Positions 32,923-43,929 of a DNA stretch of 64,000 bases are shown here, piece by piece. The DNA comes from Sodiomyces alkalinus F11 (Eukaryota; Ascomycota; Sordariomycetes; Glomerellales; Plectosphaerellaceae). The DNA lies in assembly GCF_003711515.1 (NCBI RefSeq), contig NW_021167089.1:193296-257295 (forward strand), given 5' to 3'. The notes under the pieces were generated by a model. It had not been told where the DNA came from, ran no database searches, and was given only the letters and a program-made list of their open reading frames with translations. How positions within the stretch are numbered: the stretch's first letter is position 1; every line of letters begins with the position of its first letter. Made by a program: the position numbers and the translations under genes.

Positions 32923-35900
32923 TCATGCTCGTCGACTCATAGCTGCGGCGGCTCCAGCTGAGGCGAGGTCTTGTTTGGCGCTAACGCTTCTACCAGCGAC
33001 CCGGGGGAGATGGCTCGTGCCGGGAACAGTGCCGACAGGCCCAGTACTGGTGCGCTTCGCCGAGGCCACATGCAGTGCACCGTTGGCTCCCAACGGCCGG
33101 CGCACAGGTCCCGAAACGGGTTTATGAGGACTGACCCCGGACGCCTCACGGGGCCGCAGTGAGGGTCCGTTACCCTTATTGCCGCCCCCGGGAGGTTCGG
33201 GGAGGGGTCTGGGTGTCGAGATGGTGTTGTGGCGCTTGACCGGAGAGCTGTCTCGAGCGGGAACCCGTGGCAGTGGTACGCTCGTCTTCCTACCCGTAAT
33301 GAACTCGTGGTAAATGGCGTCCTCAGGCTTGAGGCGTCGGTCCGGATCCCACCGCAAGCACCTGGCCACGAAATCGAGGAATGGCTCGTCGTCGCACTTG
33401 AGGACTTGCTGTAGCGTTTTAGAGGACGGGCGACGCCTGCGGCCCTTGGAGGATAGCACCAGGCGGGGCTTCCCCATGGAATCAAAAAAGGGCTTCTTTC
33501 TTGTACTCTTCTCGATCAAGTGCTTCTCCGGTGGACCGAAAACCTCCATGATACATGCGAGCTGCTCCTGCTCGTCCTCGCCAGGGAAGATGGGCACCCC
33601 CGTGTAAAGTTCGGCAAGGATACAGCCCAGACTCCACATGTCGATGGGTAATCCGTACGACATGCCGAGGATGACTTCTGGAGAGCGGTAGAACCGCGAC
33701 TGGATATACGTGTAGACCTTCTCGTTCTCGAAACAGCTGGATCCAAAGTCGATGACCTTAATCTCGGTATGGAGCGGGTGCCGCAGCAAGATGTTTTCGG
33801 GCTTCAAGTCGCAGTGAATAACCTTGTGTTTCTTCAGCATATTCAGCGAGCTAAGTATCTGCTTGGTGAACCGCCGGATAAGCCTGAGGGAGAACCCGCG
33901 GAAAGAGTTGACCTTGATGAACTCGTAAAGGTTCATGTCAAGGAGTTCCGTGCAGATACAGAGATGTCCACGGAAGTAGAAGCTGTGCGTGAAGTGGACC
34001 ATGCTGTGTGTATTCTTGGGATCCTGCGATGGATGTAAATCAGTGACTGCAGCTTCCAGTTGGTCTCTCCCCCCTTCGTGCCGACTCACCCATTCGCGGA
34101 TTTTCTGCAGGATGTTTACTTCGACAAGAGCCTGCTGGTGGAACCGCTTCTTGTTGCGAATAATTTTGACGGCGACCAAGACACCCAGCTTGTGGTCGAT
34201 GCAGCGGACCACCTGGCCGAAGCTCCCCTTTCCTAGTACGTCGATGATCTCATACCGATAGGAGAGATGGTCCCCCGGAACGATGGTATAATCACCACGG
34301 TCGTCGTCATATCCAAAGTTAGGCTTGGCCGATTGGAGATCTCCGACGACCTTTTTCGCGTTCTGCGTGCCGCAGAAGTAGACGTCGTCATAGTCCATGA
34401 TCTCACCTCGCTCATACACGTTGAGCATGGCTATCCTGACTGCTTCCGCCGCACTGACGCGTTCTTTAGGCGTCGCACGTTTCCTCAGTGCGTCGAGGGA
34501 CTTTGCGGCGATTTCGGTTTCGTCTCTTCTCAAGCCCATCTTTCTCATTTCATCCTCCGCAATCAGGTCGTGCTTGTCGAGCTCGGCCGTCCAGGGATCT
34601 TGCTGTCGGATTGAGGAGGCAGATGCTTTGGGGCGAAGAATCCTCTGCATGACAGACGCGTTGCGCGAGGCGCCACCTTGGTGGTCTGCCGCAGCCGCAG
34701 CCGCAGCCGGGCCGTTTCCTGGTTCCCTTCGGGGACTGCCATTCTGCCCCAGGCTCTCGCTCTTTGTCCTCTCGTGACCATGGCCCTGCAGCCCCGACGC
34801 GGAGCTCTTCCGTCTTCGGCTTTCCAGATAAGTACCCGAAGATTTGAGAGACGTATTAGGGCTGGGAGCTTGTACCGAATCCAGGCTTCCGACAGTTGCC
34901 GAAATGGGAATGCGAGGGGGAGGCATGCTGTCCTGCTTGGCCAGGTCGGGAACCTTATCCGCGGCGCCGGACGGATTGGTGGTGGTCCCGTTCTTCGATG
35001 TTCCCCTCTTCCATGAAAGGCTCAGTTTTCTCCGCAGCGAGCTCATCGATGACGGCGTCGGTGGTTCCTCAGGGTCTGAGGCAGGGGGTGGCGACTTGGT
35101 CCTTGACTTGGCTAGTTTCGGCGCCCTAGGACCAGAAGGCTTCTTCTGTTGGGATCTCGCATCTAGGATCGGCTCCGTCACATTGCCAATGTCGCCAGTC
35201 TTGGGTCTCCTGATGAACTCGGGATCCAGGCCGTTTCTGGGCACCGAGGAGGATAAGAAAGGAGACATACTAGGCTTCCGGCTGGGAACTTCGGATCCAC
35301 AACCTATGATCGACTCAGATGAGCTTGTACCGCCGGCACCCGAAGCACTGTCGAGACGGGAATGATGTACGGTGCTGCTGCTCCGAAAATGAAGCGGCTC
35401 CGTGTGGCCATCTTGGTAATTCCTCGAGAAGAATGTGCTCCTGGAGGCGGTCATTGGGGTTGACGGTGTCTTGGCAATAACCCGAGACGGTGGGGGGCTC
35501 AGATTCCGTTCCGACTGACCCTGTTCCTGCAAAGCGGCGACTCTGGCAGCGGTGGAGGGATTCAGAGGACCGACCGTAATGGGCGGCAGGCGTAAGCCCG
35601 CGGGATGTCTTTTTGTTTGAGCCAGCGCAGATTTCTTTTCCGTCTCCGGTACTGCCGCATTGGTTGACTTCCGGGTACTTGCCTTCCGTCGGACTCTGCC
35701 CCCGGTCTCAGGTCCAGAAGGGATGGAAAAGCTCCCGGTGGAGTTGTTGCTATGAATACTGCTAGCGTCGGCCGCCAAAGTGGCCTTCCGCTTGTCCAAG
35801 AAGGATATATCGGCCGAAGTATCTTTCGGGGACTCGTATGCTTTGGGTATCGCGGGTACAGGAGGGACACCCTCGTGATCGTCGGCTACGATGCCACTAT

Positions 35901-37502
35901 GAGGGTGCGGGGGAAGCGTCTTCGGGGTCGGTAAGCGTGAGGTAGATCCTGATGTCGACAGCCGCGGCGGTGCAGGTCCGATCGATGCTCTGACGGAATT
36001 GGGCGCAAAGAGGGAGGGCCCAACTGACAAGCCGGATTGGTGTGATTTTCTGTTGGTATCAGGAGTGGTTCGTGACGACGAAGGCGTGGCGGACGCTTTT
36101 CGTGGTATCATGGACGGCGACCTAGACTGTTCGCGACTATCGGAGGGCGGAGGGGGCGGCGCGTTGGCCAGACGATCCAGAATCTGAGGCTGGTGCATCG
36201 ACATGCGCTTCATCCGACGTGTGTCTGTAGGGCTGATGGTTCGGGCACCTAGGCCCGTCGCAACACAGGGGTGAGGGAGTATGGGCATGCCGGACATCAT
36301 GGTTGCGCGTTTCTGGTTGGCTGCGGACTGGGCAGAGCCAGGAGCAGCACTGCCCCTGCCTGCGACTCTGGGGGACCGCGGCGAAATCGCGGTGGACATG
36401 CGATTGCTGTGGTCGGGAGTGAGCATATTACCTACGGTTAGGCTCGAGGAGTTTGTTCGTGGTAGCGGCTGGCCGACAGACCTGGCTTTAGCCGCACGCG
36501 AATTGGCGATGGTCATGCCGGAGAGGTTCCGTGCAGGGCCGAGCCCCAACCCGACATTGCCATCCAGAGATGTCCGTGTGGACTCTGTGCCGGTTCCATT
36601 ATTGGATATGAGACTAGGCCTCCGCTTCTGGCCTGTACGGATAGAATAGTCACCATCGATGACACCAGGGCCAATGGATTTCCTGGGGGGCTTGCCAATG
36701 TTGGTACTCGACACAGGCGGGTAGTGGCTCTGCCGACGGGTTCTCGTGGAGGCGGTGCCCGTTGAAGTGTTGTCGCCAGCGGCAGAGAAGCCGGAGACTG
36801 TGGAGGAGATGCTGGGCTGCCGGCTCGACGTACTAGGTCTTCGCAGGATTGAACCGGACCTGCCCGGACGGGAAACAGGTGGAGGATTGCCACCGCGAGT
36901 GGAAGTATTGGCGATCAACGAGGCTGATATAGTGGCGGCGCCGGATTGAGAGTCAGGATTAGATTTATCGGCCATTGTGGCGTTGCTGCCGAGACCTTGC
37001 GACTCGAGTATGCTGCCTTGACCAGTCGGGGACGGGAACTGGGCCAGTTTGAATTCGGTCGAAGCCGACTCGAGGCTTGTCTGAAGATCGTCAAAGCTCA
37101 CTGAGGGCAAGAAGTCGAAGGACCCCGTTGGCTCAATTGTAGGCAGCGAGTCGCCATTCCTCCCGCTGAAGGAAAACAGAGAATGATTCGAAGTCGAGGC
37201 GCTGAGCATTGGTGCGTCCAAGATGGATTGTTTCACGGGAGATGTATTGGCTGTGTTCCTCGTGGTAGCAGAGAAGTCCCTATTGTTGCATAAAAGAGAG
37301 AAGGGTTAGCATATCAAGGATGCAAGGTCCAGGAGAGAACAAAAGGACGATTTTCCAGGGCAAAGAGCAGGGGAACAAGGGCTGAAATGAAACGGTTGAT
37401 GGTGGACATTGCCAGGGCAATGAGGGGAGAAGCAACGCACCGTCTAGTCGGGGAGAAGTTGGCTGGTCTAGGGCCAGCCGGACCTCTGTGCTCTTTCACC
37501 AT
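32923..37502 (-). CDS. pom1: Pom1-like DYRK-family protein kinase
   Basis: Predicted 1450 aa from exons 37441-37502, 34090-37279 and 32923-34023. Intron 1 (37280-37440) has a tgctaac branch site and caatag acceptor. Intron 2 (34024-34089, 66 nt) interrupts the kinase domain after REW and is in frame without a stop; removing it restores the usual DYRK spacing. The first ~1000 residues are Ser/Pro/Arg-rich and disordered. The kinase domain spans about 1028-1327: LGKGSFGQVV loop, Lys1059 in AVK, HCDLKPENI near 1154, DFG at 1176-1178 and the DYRK activation loop YTY at 1188-1190 in YTYIQSRFYRSPEV. All catalytic residues are present. In fission yeast Pom1 marks cell ends and controls mitotic entry and division site; a polarity or septation role here is inferred from that. 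The short C-terminal tail is basic. Confidence 0.92.
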
Positions 37503-39938
37503 GTGGTATCGAACGTGTTCCCAATAAGGGTCATGCGAATGGGAGACGAGTGGTCGTGGTTGTCCTGAAAGATGCGGTCTGGTGCAGCACGGGAACGGAA
37601 AATCGTACGGAGCACCGAGTAGGGGGATACAGCCAACAACTCAGTCCGGTCAGGGAGCTGAGTGCATTCGAAAGGCTACCTCATTCCGGACGCGACCGAA
37701 GACTATGAGAATGAATGGTCGACGGGTTCAGGTACGGAGCAGCGCAACGAGACCGTAGCCTGCCCTGCGTTTTGTTCCTCGAGGGGGTGAGACTCGGGAT
37801 GCGGGTTTGGAGGATATGAATGGACGTTTTTATTAGGGGTAGGAACTTGTTTGTGCTGCTTGTTTTGTCGTGGAAGAAAGAACGATGCAGGTGGCCCTGC
37901 TGTCTTTTCCTGCTGAACGAAGTACGGAGACACAGAGTACTACGAAGTAACGAATTAATACCTTACATTAGGTACTTACGATACCTTATACTCTGTAGAG
38001 GTACCTCGACAATTCAGGGCGGCCAAAAGGGGTGCGTCTTGTGGAGCCCTCCCCGTGTTCAGGCTGCCACAGTCACGTTGTAGCAGTTGAGGCGCACCTA
38101 AAAGTGTCGGTGGTGTTATATCCTAGTGGTATACCGGTACGCGGCTCAACGGTCATTCACCAGCCACCAGCTTCAGAACTTGAAATTAATTCGGAGCTAT
38201 AAATGAATTACTGGACTACGTAGAGAAGGGACGCTTCCAGTTACGTGTATCCCTACCTGGCAGTGGAAGTTGAGAAAAGATGAATGGCGGAGAGGGCGCC
38301 TTTATGCACCGTACTTCGTACTCGCCCCTGGGACTTGTAAAGGTAAGGTACCTAGCTACCTAGGGTAGGTACCTTAGGTTACCTTAGTTAGTTCATTCAC
38401 CAAGGGTACTAAGGCTGGGCATATAAGGTACTTCGTACATATTATATGCAGGTACTCCGTACATATTATTCGCTCAGTCACTGCTTAGTTTTGTTGGAGT
38501 GAGGTCGACAAGGTGGACAGACGGAAAGATGTCGAGGTTTAATAGTCCTAGGAGTCTTGACTTGTCTTACTTCGTATTTTCTTATATAGACCGTCTTGCA
38601 CCCTAATGTGCTTTGGACACTCAACATAGAAAACCCTCCAAGACGGTGAAGGCGACCCTGTTATTATATGCAGTGATCAGCATAAGGGCAAAGCTCAGTA
38701 GCGAATCGCATGCAGGCCTGTTGGTGCAGTTTCATCGATAGCCCCTGCATTCACACACCCTCGGTCATAGTCCTGCTGCCAGTGGCTCGGCGACCGCTAA
38801 ACTCTTTGTGACAGGATCATATCGCCCTGGCGACAGTCAATAGCAGCGGCAATAAGAGGTGAGAAGTGAATCGTGAACCTCTGGTGCAAAGGAACAGAAA
38901 AGGATAATATTTCGTGTCCACTTAGGACGTCTTGAGCGATCTCAAGCAGGGCTTCCCGTAGACCGAGGCCATACAGAGCGGACAATGCAACATTGTTGTT
39001 CTGGTGACATTCGGGCATTTTCTTGTAACTACATACTCACTAACCCCGCAGAGCCCCGAGATTGGGCGACGAGATGATAAAAGCAGTGCAGTTCCTGTCC
39101 CCGTGAACTGACACCAGATATTCTATGATTCAAAACCTGACCATCTTGTTCCATGGGCGCGTTCATGTTCTTGTTGACCATCCTGCTTTCTAGGGTATTC
39201 TTTAGGTGCGTAGGTATGGATTTTCTTGACAATGCATATAGTAATTCGTCGAGTCCCAATTCGTAGCAACCACGAGACCAGTGGTTCCTAATCAACAATC
39301 GACATTGGTAATTTGCAGCGTCCAACAAGCATGGGGACGATGGACACAGTTCGGTAAGGTAAGGTAAGTACCTTCCGTTGTAAGCTGTTGGTAATCGTGG
39401 CTGTTGTGGCGTGGGCTTACCTAACGTAGGTACTCCAGACAATGGTGGCCCACCATAAGGTACCATCAGACCAACGGATCACACCTATGATCATGTGACT
39501 ATGGGCGATCCCAGCATCTAAGCCCATGATGTTAATGACTAGTACGCTGTAAGCTCGTCCTCCATCACATGCATCTTCGGCACCCACTGTACCCACAGTA
39601 CAGTGTTCGTGTTTGGTTGTTTGCGTTGCCGTTCCCTACCTATTCAAAACATCGTTTCGCACAAGTCACCTACCAATGTCGGACAACTCGTTTAGTTGAC
39701 AAGCATAAGTCGCATTCACTCTTAGTGGGCACAGCCCGAGATCCCCGTCCATCCTGTCGCTGGCAAGACCACCACTCCCTCGCAGGTAGATCTCTCACTG
39801 GATCGAGAAGATGACATAGAAAGCCTACCTTATGCAAGCATCGACTGCCTTGCCCCTTGCCTGGCCAACCAGCGTTCCGACCGGCTTCACCAGACCCTCA
39901 ATGCCCAATACCTTTAATAACTTAATTCCTTCCAAACA
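37503..39938. other. Intergenic between divergent kinase and peroxin genes
   Basis: Holds the promoters of both neighbours. No frame carries a known motif. The region is dense in palindromic words: ggtaggtaccttagg near 38364, gtacttcgtac near 38428 and gtactccgtac near 38452. A run of ggtaaggtaaggtaag lies near 39353-39368. Confidence 0.55.
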
Positions 39939-41648
39939 ATGGACGAGTACACCACCGACGTCTTCAACCCCGGAAGGGAGATGGCTGAACATGAGGCTCC
40001 CGAACCACAACCGGCGACTTCATCGCCGACACCGTCACAGAAATCACAGACGCCATCACGAGACCCCGACGCGAGCGACTGGTCACTCCTAACTGGGCGC
40101 AAAGGGCTGCGAGACCGTGTCGCATCGCTAGGTAGAACCACTCTCCAGGACCGCCTGGTTGAAAAGTACGTCCATTCCCGGCCCTCCTACCATGCCAGGG
40201 TTCCCCCCCTTACCCACCGCCCTTGACTACCTAACGACAGACCTGTCATCCCAGAGACGCGTGGCTGACCATGTTACTTTTTTGTCAGACTCCTACAGCA
40301 AGTTATACCCGAATCCGAGGGCGTCATGTCAGCCGGCGACGATGTCCTCTCTCGGGGGGCTCCCCAGGACAAAGCGCCCAATCCCACCGAGCGGCCCAAC
40401 TTCAACCTCACCACCATGTCCAACAACTTCCGCCGATTCAACGCTCGCATCGGAGTCGTCTTCCAGTTCCAAGACCGCGTCGTCCGTCTCCTCACCTGGG
40501 ACCACCCCACCTGTACTCTTTCCATCCTCTCCATCTATACTTTTGTCTGCCTGGACCCGTACCTTCTCGCCGCCCTGCCTCCTGCCGCCCTCCTCCTCGC
40601 CGTCCTGATACCGGCGTTCCTAGCACGCCACCCGGCCCCGCCCAAAGGCACCCTCTCCTCCGAGCAGTCCATGGGCTACTCCCCGCGGGGACCACCCCTC
40701 GCACCGGCCCCAACCGTCCGGCCGGCCAAGGAACTATCCAAGGACTTTTTTCACAACATCCGCGACCTGCAGAACGTCATGGACGACTTCTCCAACCTCC
40801 ACGACAGCGTCGTCGCCCTCCTCCAACCCCTCACCAACTTCTCCGACGAATCCCTCTCCTCCGCCCTCTTCCTCGGCCTCACCCTCGCCGTCCTGCTCCT
40901 CACCATCACCGCCTCGCTCATCCCCTGGCGCCTCCTCTTCCTCGCCGCAGGCTGGTTCGTCTTCCTGAGCTCCCACCCAGCGCTCTCCCCCTCCCTCGCC
41001 CGCGCCCACAAAGCCCACGTCGCCCCGCACCAGCGCCACGCCGCCGCCCGCCTCCGCGCCTTCGCCGCCTCCGACGTCATCCTCGACTCCGCCCCGGAGA
41101 CCCGCGAGGTCGAGATCTTCGAGCTCCAGCGCGCCAGCGCCACCTCCGCCGAGTGGGAGCCCTGGCTCTTCTCCCCGTCCCCGTACGACCCCTTGTCCGC
41201 CCCGCGCATCGCTGGCCAGCGGCCCCGCGGCACCCGCTTCTTCGAGGACGTCCTGCCCCCTGACGGCTGGGAATGGAGCGAGAAGAAGTGGGCTCTCGAC
41301 CTCTGGAGCCGCGAGTGGGTGGAAGAGCGCATCATCACCGGTGTCGAGGTGGAGACCGAGGGCGAGCGCTGGGTCTACGACATGTACGACGAGCGGGAGG
41401 CCCAGGCGGGTCTGGCCGGGGATCATAACGGGGGAGGGGTTGGTGAGGGTCGCGCCGGGGTCGTGGACTTTTCTAGGATAAGTGCGTCCATGGCGGGCAG
41501 CGTCAGAGGTGGTAAGAAGGGGAGGTCTATGCCCTTGCCTAGCTGGGAGGAAGGGGAAGACGGCGAAGGCAGGCGCGGAGAGTGGCGGCGTCGGCGATGG
41601 GTGAGACTCGTCAAAAGACGCGCGAGTACGAGTAACGGGGATTCCTAA
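39939..41648 (+). CDS. Peroxisomal membrane peroxin, Pex24/Pex28-32 family with dysferlin domain
   Basis: Predicted 528 aa from exons 39939-40165 and 40289-41648; the intron splits a Lys codon so that LVEK joins LLQQVIPESEG. After a polar N-terminus a hydrophobic region (about residues 150-190) reads SILSIYTFVCLDPYLL and LLLAVLIPAFLARHP, the hallmark of this family. A second hydrophobic block lies near 266-303. The C-terminal part contains a dysferlin-type segment, RFFEDVLPPDGWEWSEKKW followed by SREWVEERIITG. These proteins sit in peroxisomal or ER membranes and control peroxisome size, number and contact sites. I cannot assign it to one paralogue (Pex23, 24, 28-32). The tail is Gly/Arg-rich. 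Confidence 0.88.
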
Positions 41649-42684
41649 GTCTACTCAAATGCAACGAACGAAAAAAAGAACCNNNNNNNNNNNNNNNNNN
41701 NNNNNNNNNNNNNNNNNCCCCAAACCAAAAAGAAAAAAAGGGGGCCAGATACCTAATAAGAATGTGATACACGACATGTTCATGGGACATATGGCCATTC
41801 TTTACATTCCCTACGTTTGGCGGTAGCTTGCTTGTTCTATTATATCTCTCTATCCTACCCCGAGTAGGCAATGGCCTAGGAAAGGTTGGTAAAGCCTACC
41901 ACGTAGCCACGCAAATTGGGTGTATGTTTGGTGTGTAGCAATTGTGTCGTACACTCTTGGTGCGAGGAGCGACAATATCCTTCCAGCGACTGGTGATATG
42001 AAAGTGCAGACCCGCATATAGAGAGGGGGAAACAAAAGAAGAAGAAAAAAAGAAGAAAAAAGCAAGTCAGAAATGGTATCATAAACGCTACTATTGCTTT
42101 CAGACCTAAACCAAACCGCTTCGCTGCAGGTAGGTATCCACTAAAGTCATACGCCTGTGTGTCAAAGTGACGCACTCTGAAGCCCGTGCGAGTTTTTGGT
42201 TTCGGAAAAAGCTCGTTTATAAGGGCACATTGATCCCCGTAACGAGCCCGTGTTCCTGCTCCATATCGGCGTAGCTAGTTTTGACCAATTCGCAAAGTTA
42301 AGCTCAGCCTTTGGAACCTGCTGTCCCGAACCGGTCTCGTCCTCGATCGACGACTAGGCCGCGGGACTCGCTGATGTTATTCCTGTCGGCGTCAGAAGCT
42401 GGGTGTGGTTCCCCGACAGCCCAGTGTTCGGCAGCGGGGGCCCTTGTTGCTCAAGTTGTTCCTGGCTCAAGCTACTTCCGCACGCCGGGCCATTCGTTCC
42501 CGGGGGGGACGACCCTCCAACACATCATCTCCTCATTTCATTCTCCTCCAGGCTGTCCAGCTTCGTCAGGCAAAAGGAGAGTTGCTGTCGATGATGGGGA
42601 AAATAAAAAAAAAATAAAAAAGGTCATGAATCTGCAAGGAAGGTCGATATGATCCGGACCACCGTGCAGGCAAGATCACGGTTC
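41649..42684. other. Intergenic between convergent genes, with assembly gap
   Basis: Contains 3' flanks of the peroxin and the diphosphate synthase genes, a 35-N gap at 41683-41717 next to A-rich sequence, and a GAAGAAAAAA patch near 42038-42060. No coding motif seen. Confidence 0.55.
41683..41717. other. Assembly gap (35 N)
   Basis: Run of N inside A-rich sequence, probably a homopolymer or low-complexity assembly break. Confidence 0.98.
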
Positions 42685-43929
42685 TTAGACGGTCATCTTC
42701 TCGAGAATGGCGTGCAAGCCGGCGGTGGCCCCCTGGCCGGCATCGATCTCGTTGACAAGCTTGCGGGCACGGGTGACGAGGACGGAAATAACCTGGCGGG
42801 TGTAATCGAAAGAGCCAGTACGCTCCATGTAAGAGACGGCGTAGCGCTTGACCTCAACGTCGGAGGTCTTCTGGCCTAAGATGTTGATGAGCTGCAGGTT
42901 GCCCGGGTCGGAGCGGATGGCGTGGATGACGGGGAAACTGAACTTGCCCTCGGTCAGGTCCTCACACAACCCCTTGTTGTGGGAGTACTCGCTGCTGCTG
43001 AGGTTCAGGTAGTCGTCGCGGATCTGGAAGACCAGGCCGAAGACGTTGACCAGGGGGATGCAGTCCACCGGGCTGCTCGATTCGGCCTGCATCAACTTGA
43101 TGCCGAGGCGAAACAGGCCTCCCGTCTTGTTCCCGACCATCTCGAGATAGTCGTCCTCGGTGGGACAAGTCAGGGTATCCCGCCAGTAGAGGTCCATGCC
43201 TTGACCGCGGTGCAGGCTGACGAGTTCTTCGGTAAAGATGTCGATGGCGGTGGGGTTGTTCAGCTTCTGGAGCTCGCGCAGGGCGCAGAAGTAGACGTAG
43301 TTGGCCGAGTTGATGGTCTGGGGCACGCCGAAGATGTTATGGGCGACGGGTAGGCTACGGCGCAAGGAGCTCGAGTCCTCGACGTCGTCGATGAGCAGGC
43401 TAGCGGTGTGCAGCATGGCGACGACCTTGTTGATGATGGCCAGGCTTTCCTCCGGCACATCCAGCAGAGCGTTGAAGGCGCCGATCAGCTGAGAGCGGAA
43501 ATCCTTGCCCGGCTGTGCCAAGAGGTAGTCATATGGACCATTCAGGACCTTCTCCTTCTCTTCGGGCCAGGGCCTCTTGCTTGTGATATTGATGTTCTCG
43601 ATCGCGTAGCGGTTGGGGTCGGGGGGCGGAGGTGGATGCATGGTGACAGTGAAGGACGTAGTTGGAGTGTTGGTGTTGGCGGCGTTGTTCGGTGGAGAAT
43701 CGGGAGAGCGGCTGGGACGCTGGCTTTGGCTCTGAGAAAACCAGTCGCTTTCTGAGAGTGGGCGGAGGGTGGATCTAGGAGGCGGCTGGACGGGGGGCAC
43801 GACACCGGTGGATGAGGTTCGTGGTGGAATAGCTTTGGGAGAGGCGAGTGGCGGGCTGTTGATGGTCGAAAGAGGAAGACCCGGGGGGGTATTTGTAGTA
43901 CTTGTAGTGGGAGAGTGGGAGGATGCCAT
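42685..43929 (-). CDS. ggs1: Geranylgeranyl diphosphate synthase
   Basis: Single-exon frame of 414 aa from the ATG at 43929. Upstream codons are open as far as a GTG at 44148, but no better ATG is seen. The trans-prenyltransferase family makes C20 geranylgeranyl diphosphate from farnesyl and isopentenyl diphosphates, feeding protein prenylation, carotenoids and diterpenes. The first Asp-rich motif is DDVED (181-185) after LHTASLLI, and the second is DDYLN (305-309) after [25 protein letters not shown] lies between. Both metal-binding motifs are intact. The first ~110 residues are Pro/Ser/Thr-rich and outside the catalytic fold, longer than in yeast Bts1. No biosynthetic neighbours (terpene cyclase, P450) are nearby, so this looks like the housekeeping copy rather than a cluster copy. 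Confidence 0.93.
   Translation of the reverse strand: MASSHSPTTSTTNTPPGLPLSTINSPPLASPKAIPPRTSSTGVVPPVQPPPRSTLRPLSESDWFSQSQSQRPSRSPDSPPNNAANTNTPTTSFTVTMHPPPPPDPNRYAIENINITSKRPWPEEKEKVLNGPYDYLLAQPGKDFRSQLIGAFNALLDVPEESLAIINKVVAMLHTASLLIDDVEDSSSLRRSLPVAHNIFGVPQTINSANYVYFCALRELQKLNNPTAIDIFTEELVSLHRGQGMDLYWRDTLTCPTEDDYLEMVGNKTGGLFRLGIKLMQAESSSPVDCIPLVNVFGLVFQIRDDYLNLSSSEYSHNKGLCEDLTEGKFSFPVIHAIRSDPGNLQLINILGQKTSDVEVKRYAVSYMERTGSFDYTRQVISVLVTRARKLVNEIDAGQGATAGLHAILEKMTV

Noticed and set aside
40271..41263. 330-codon plus-strand frame overlapping the peroxin gene
   Set aside because: Pro/Arg-rich shadow frame of a GC-rich exon; the overlapping frame encodes a clear Pex24-family protein.
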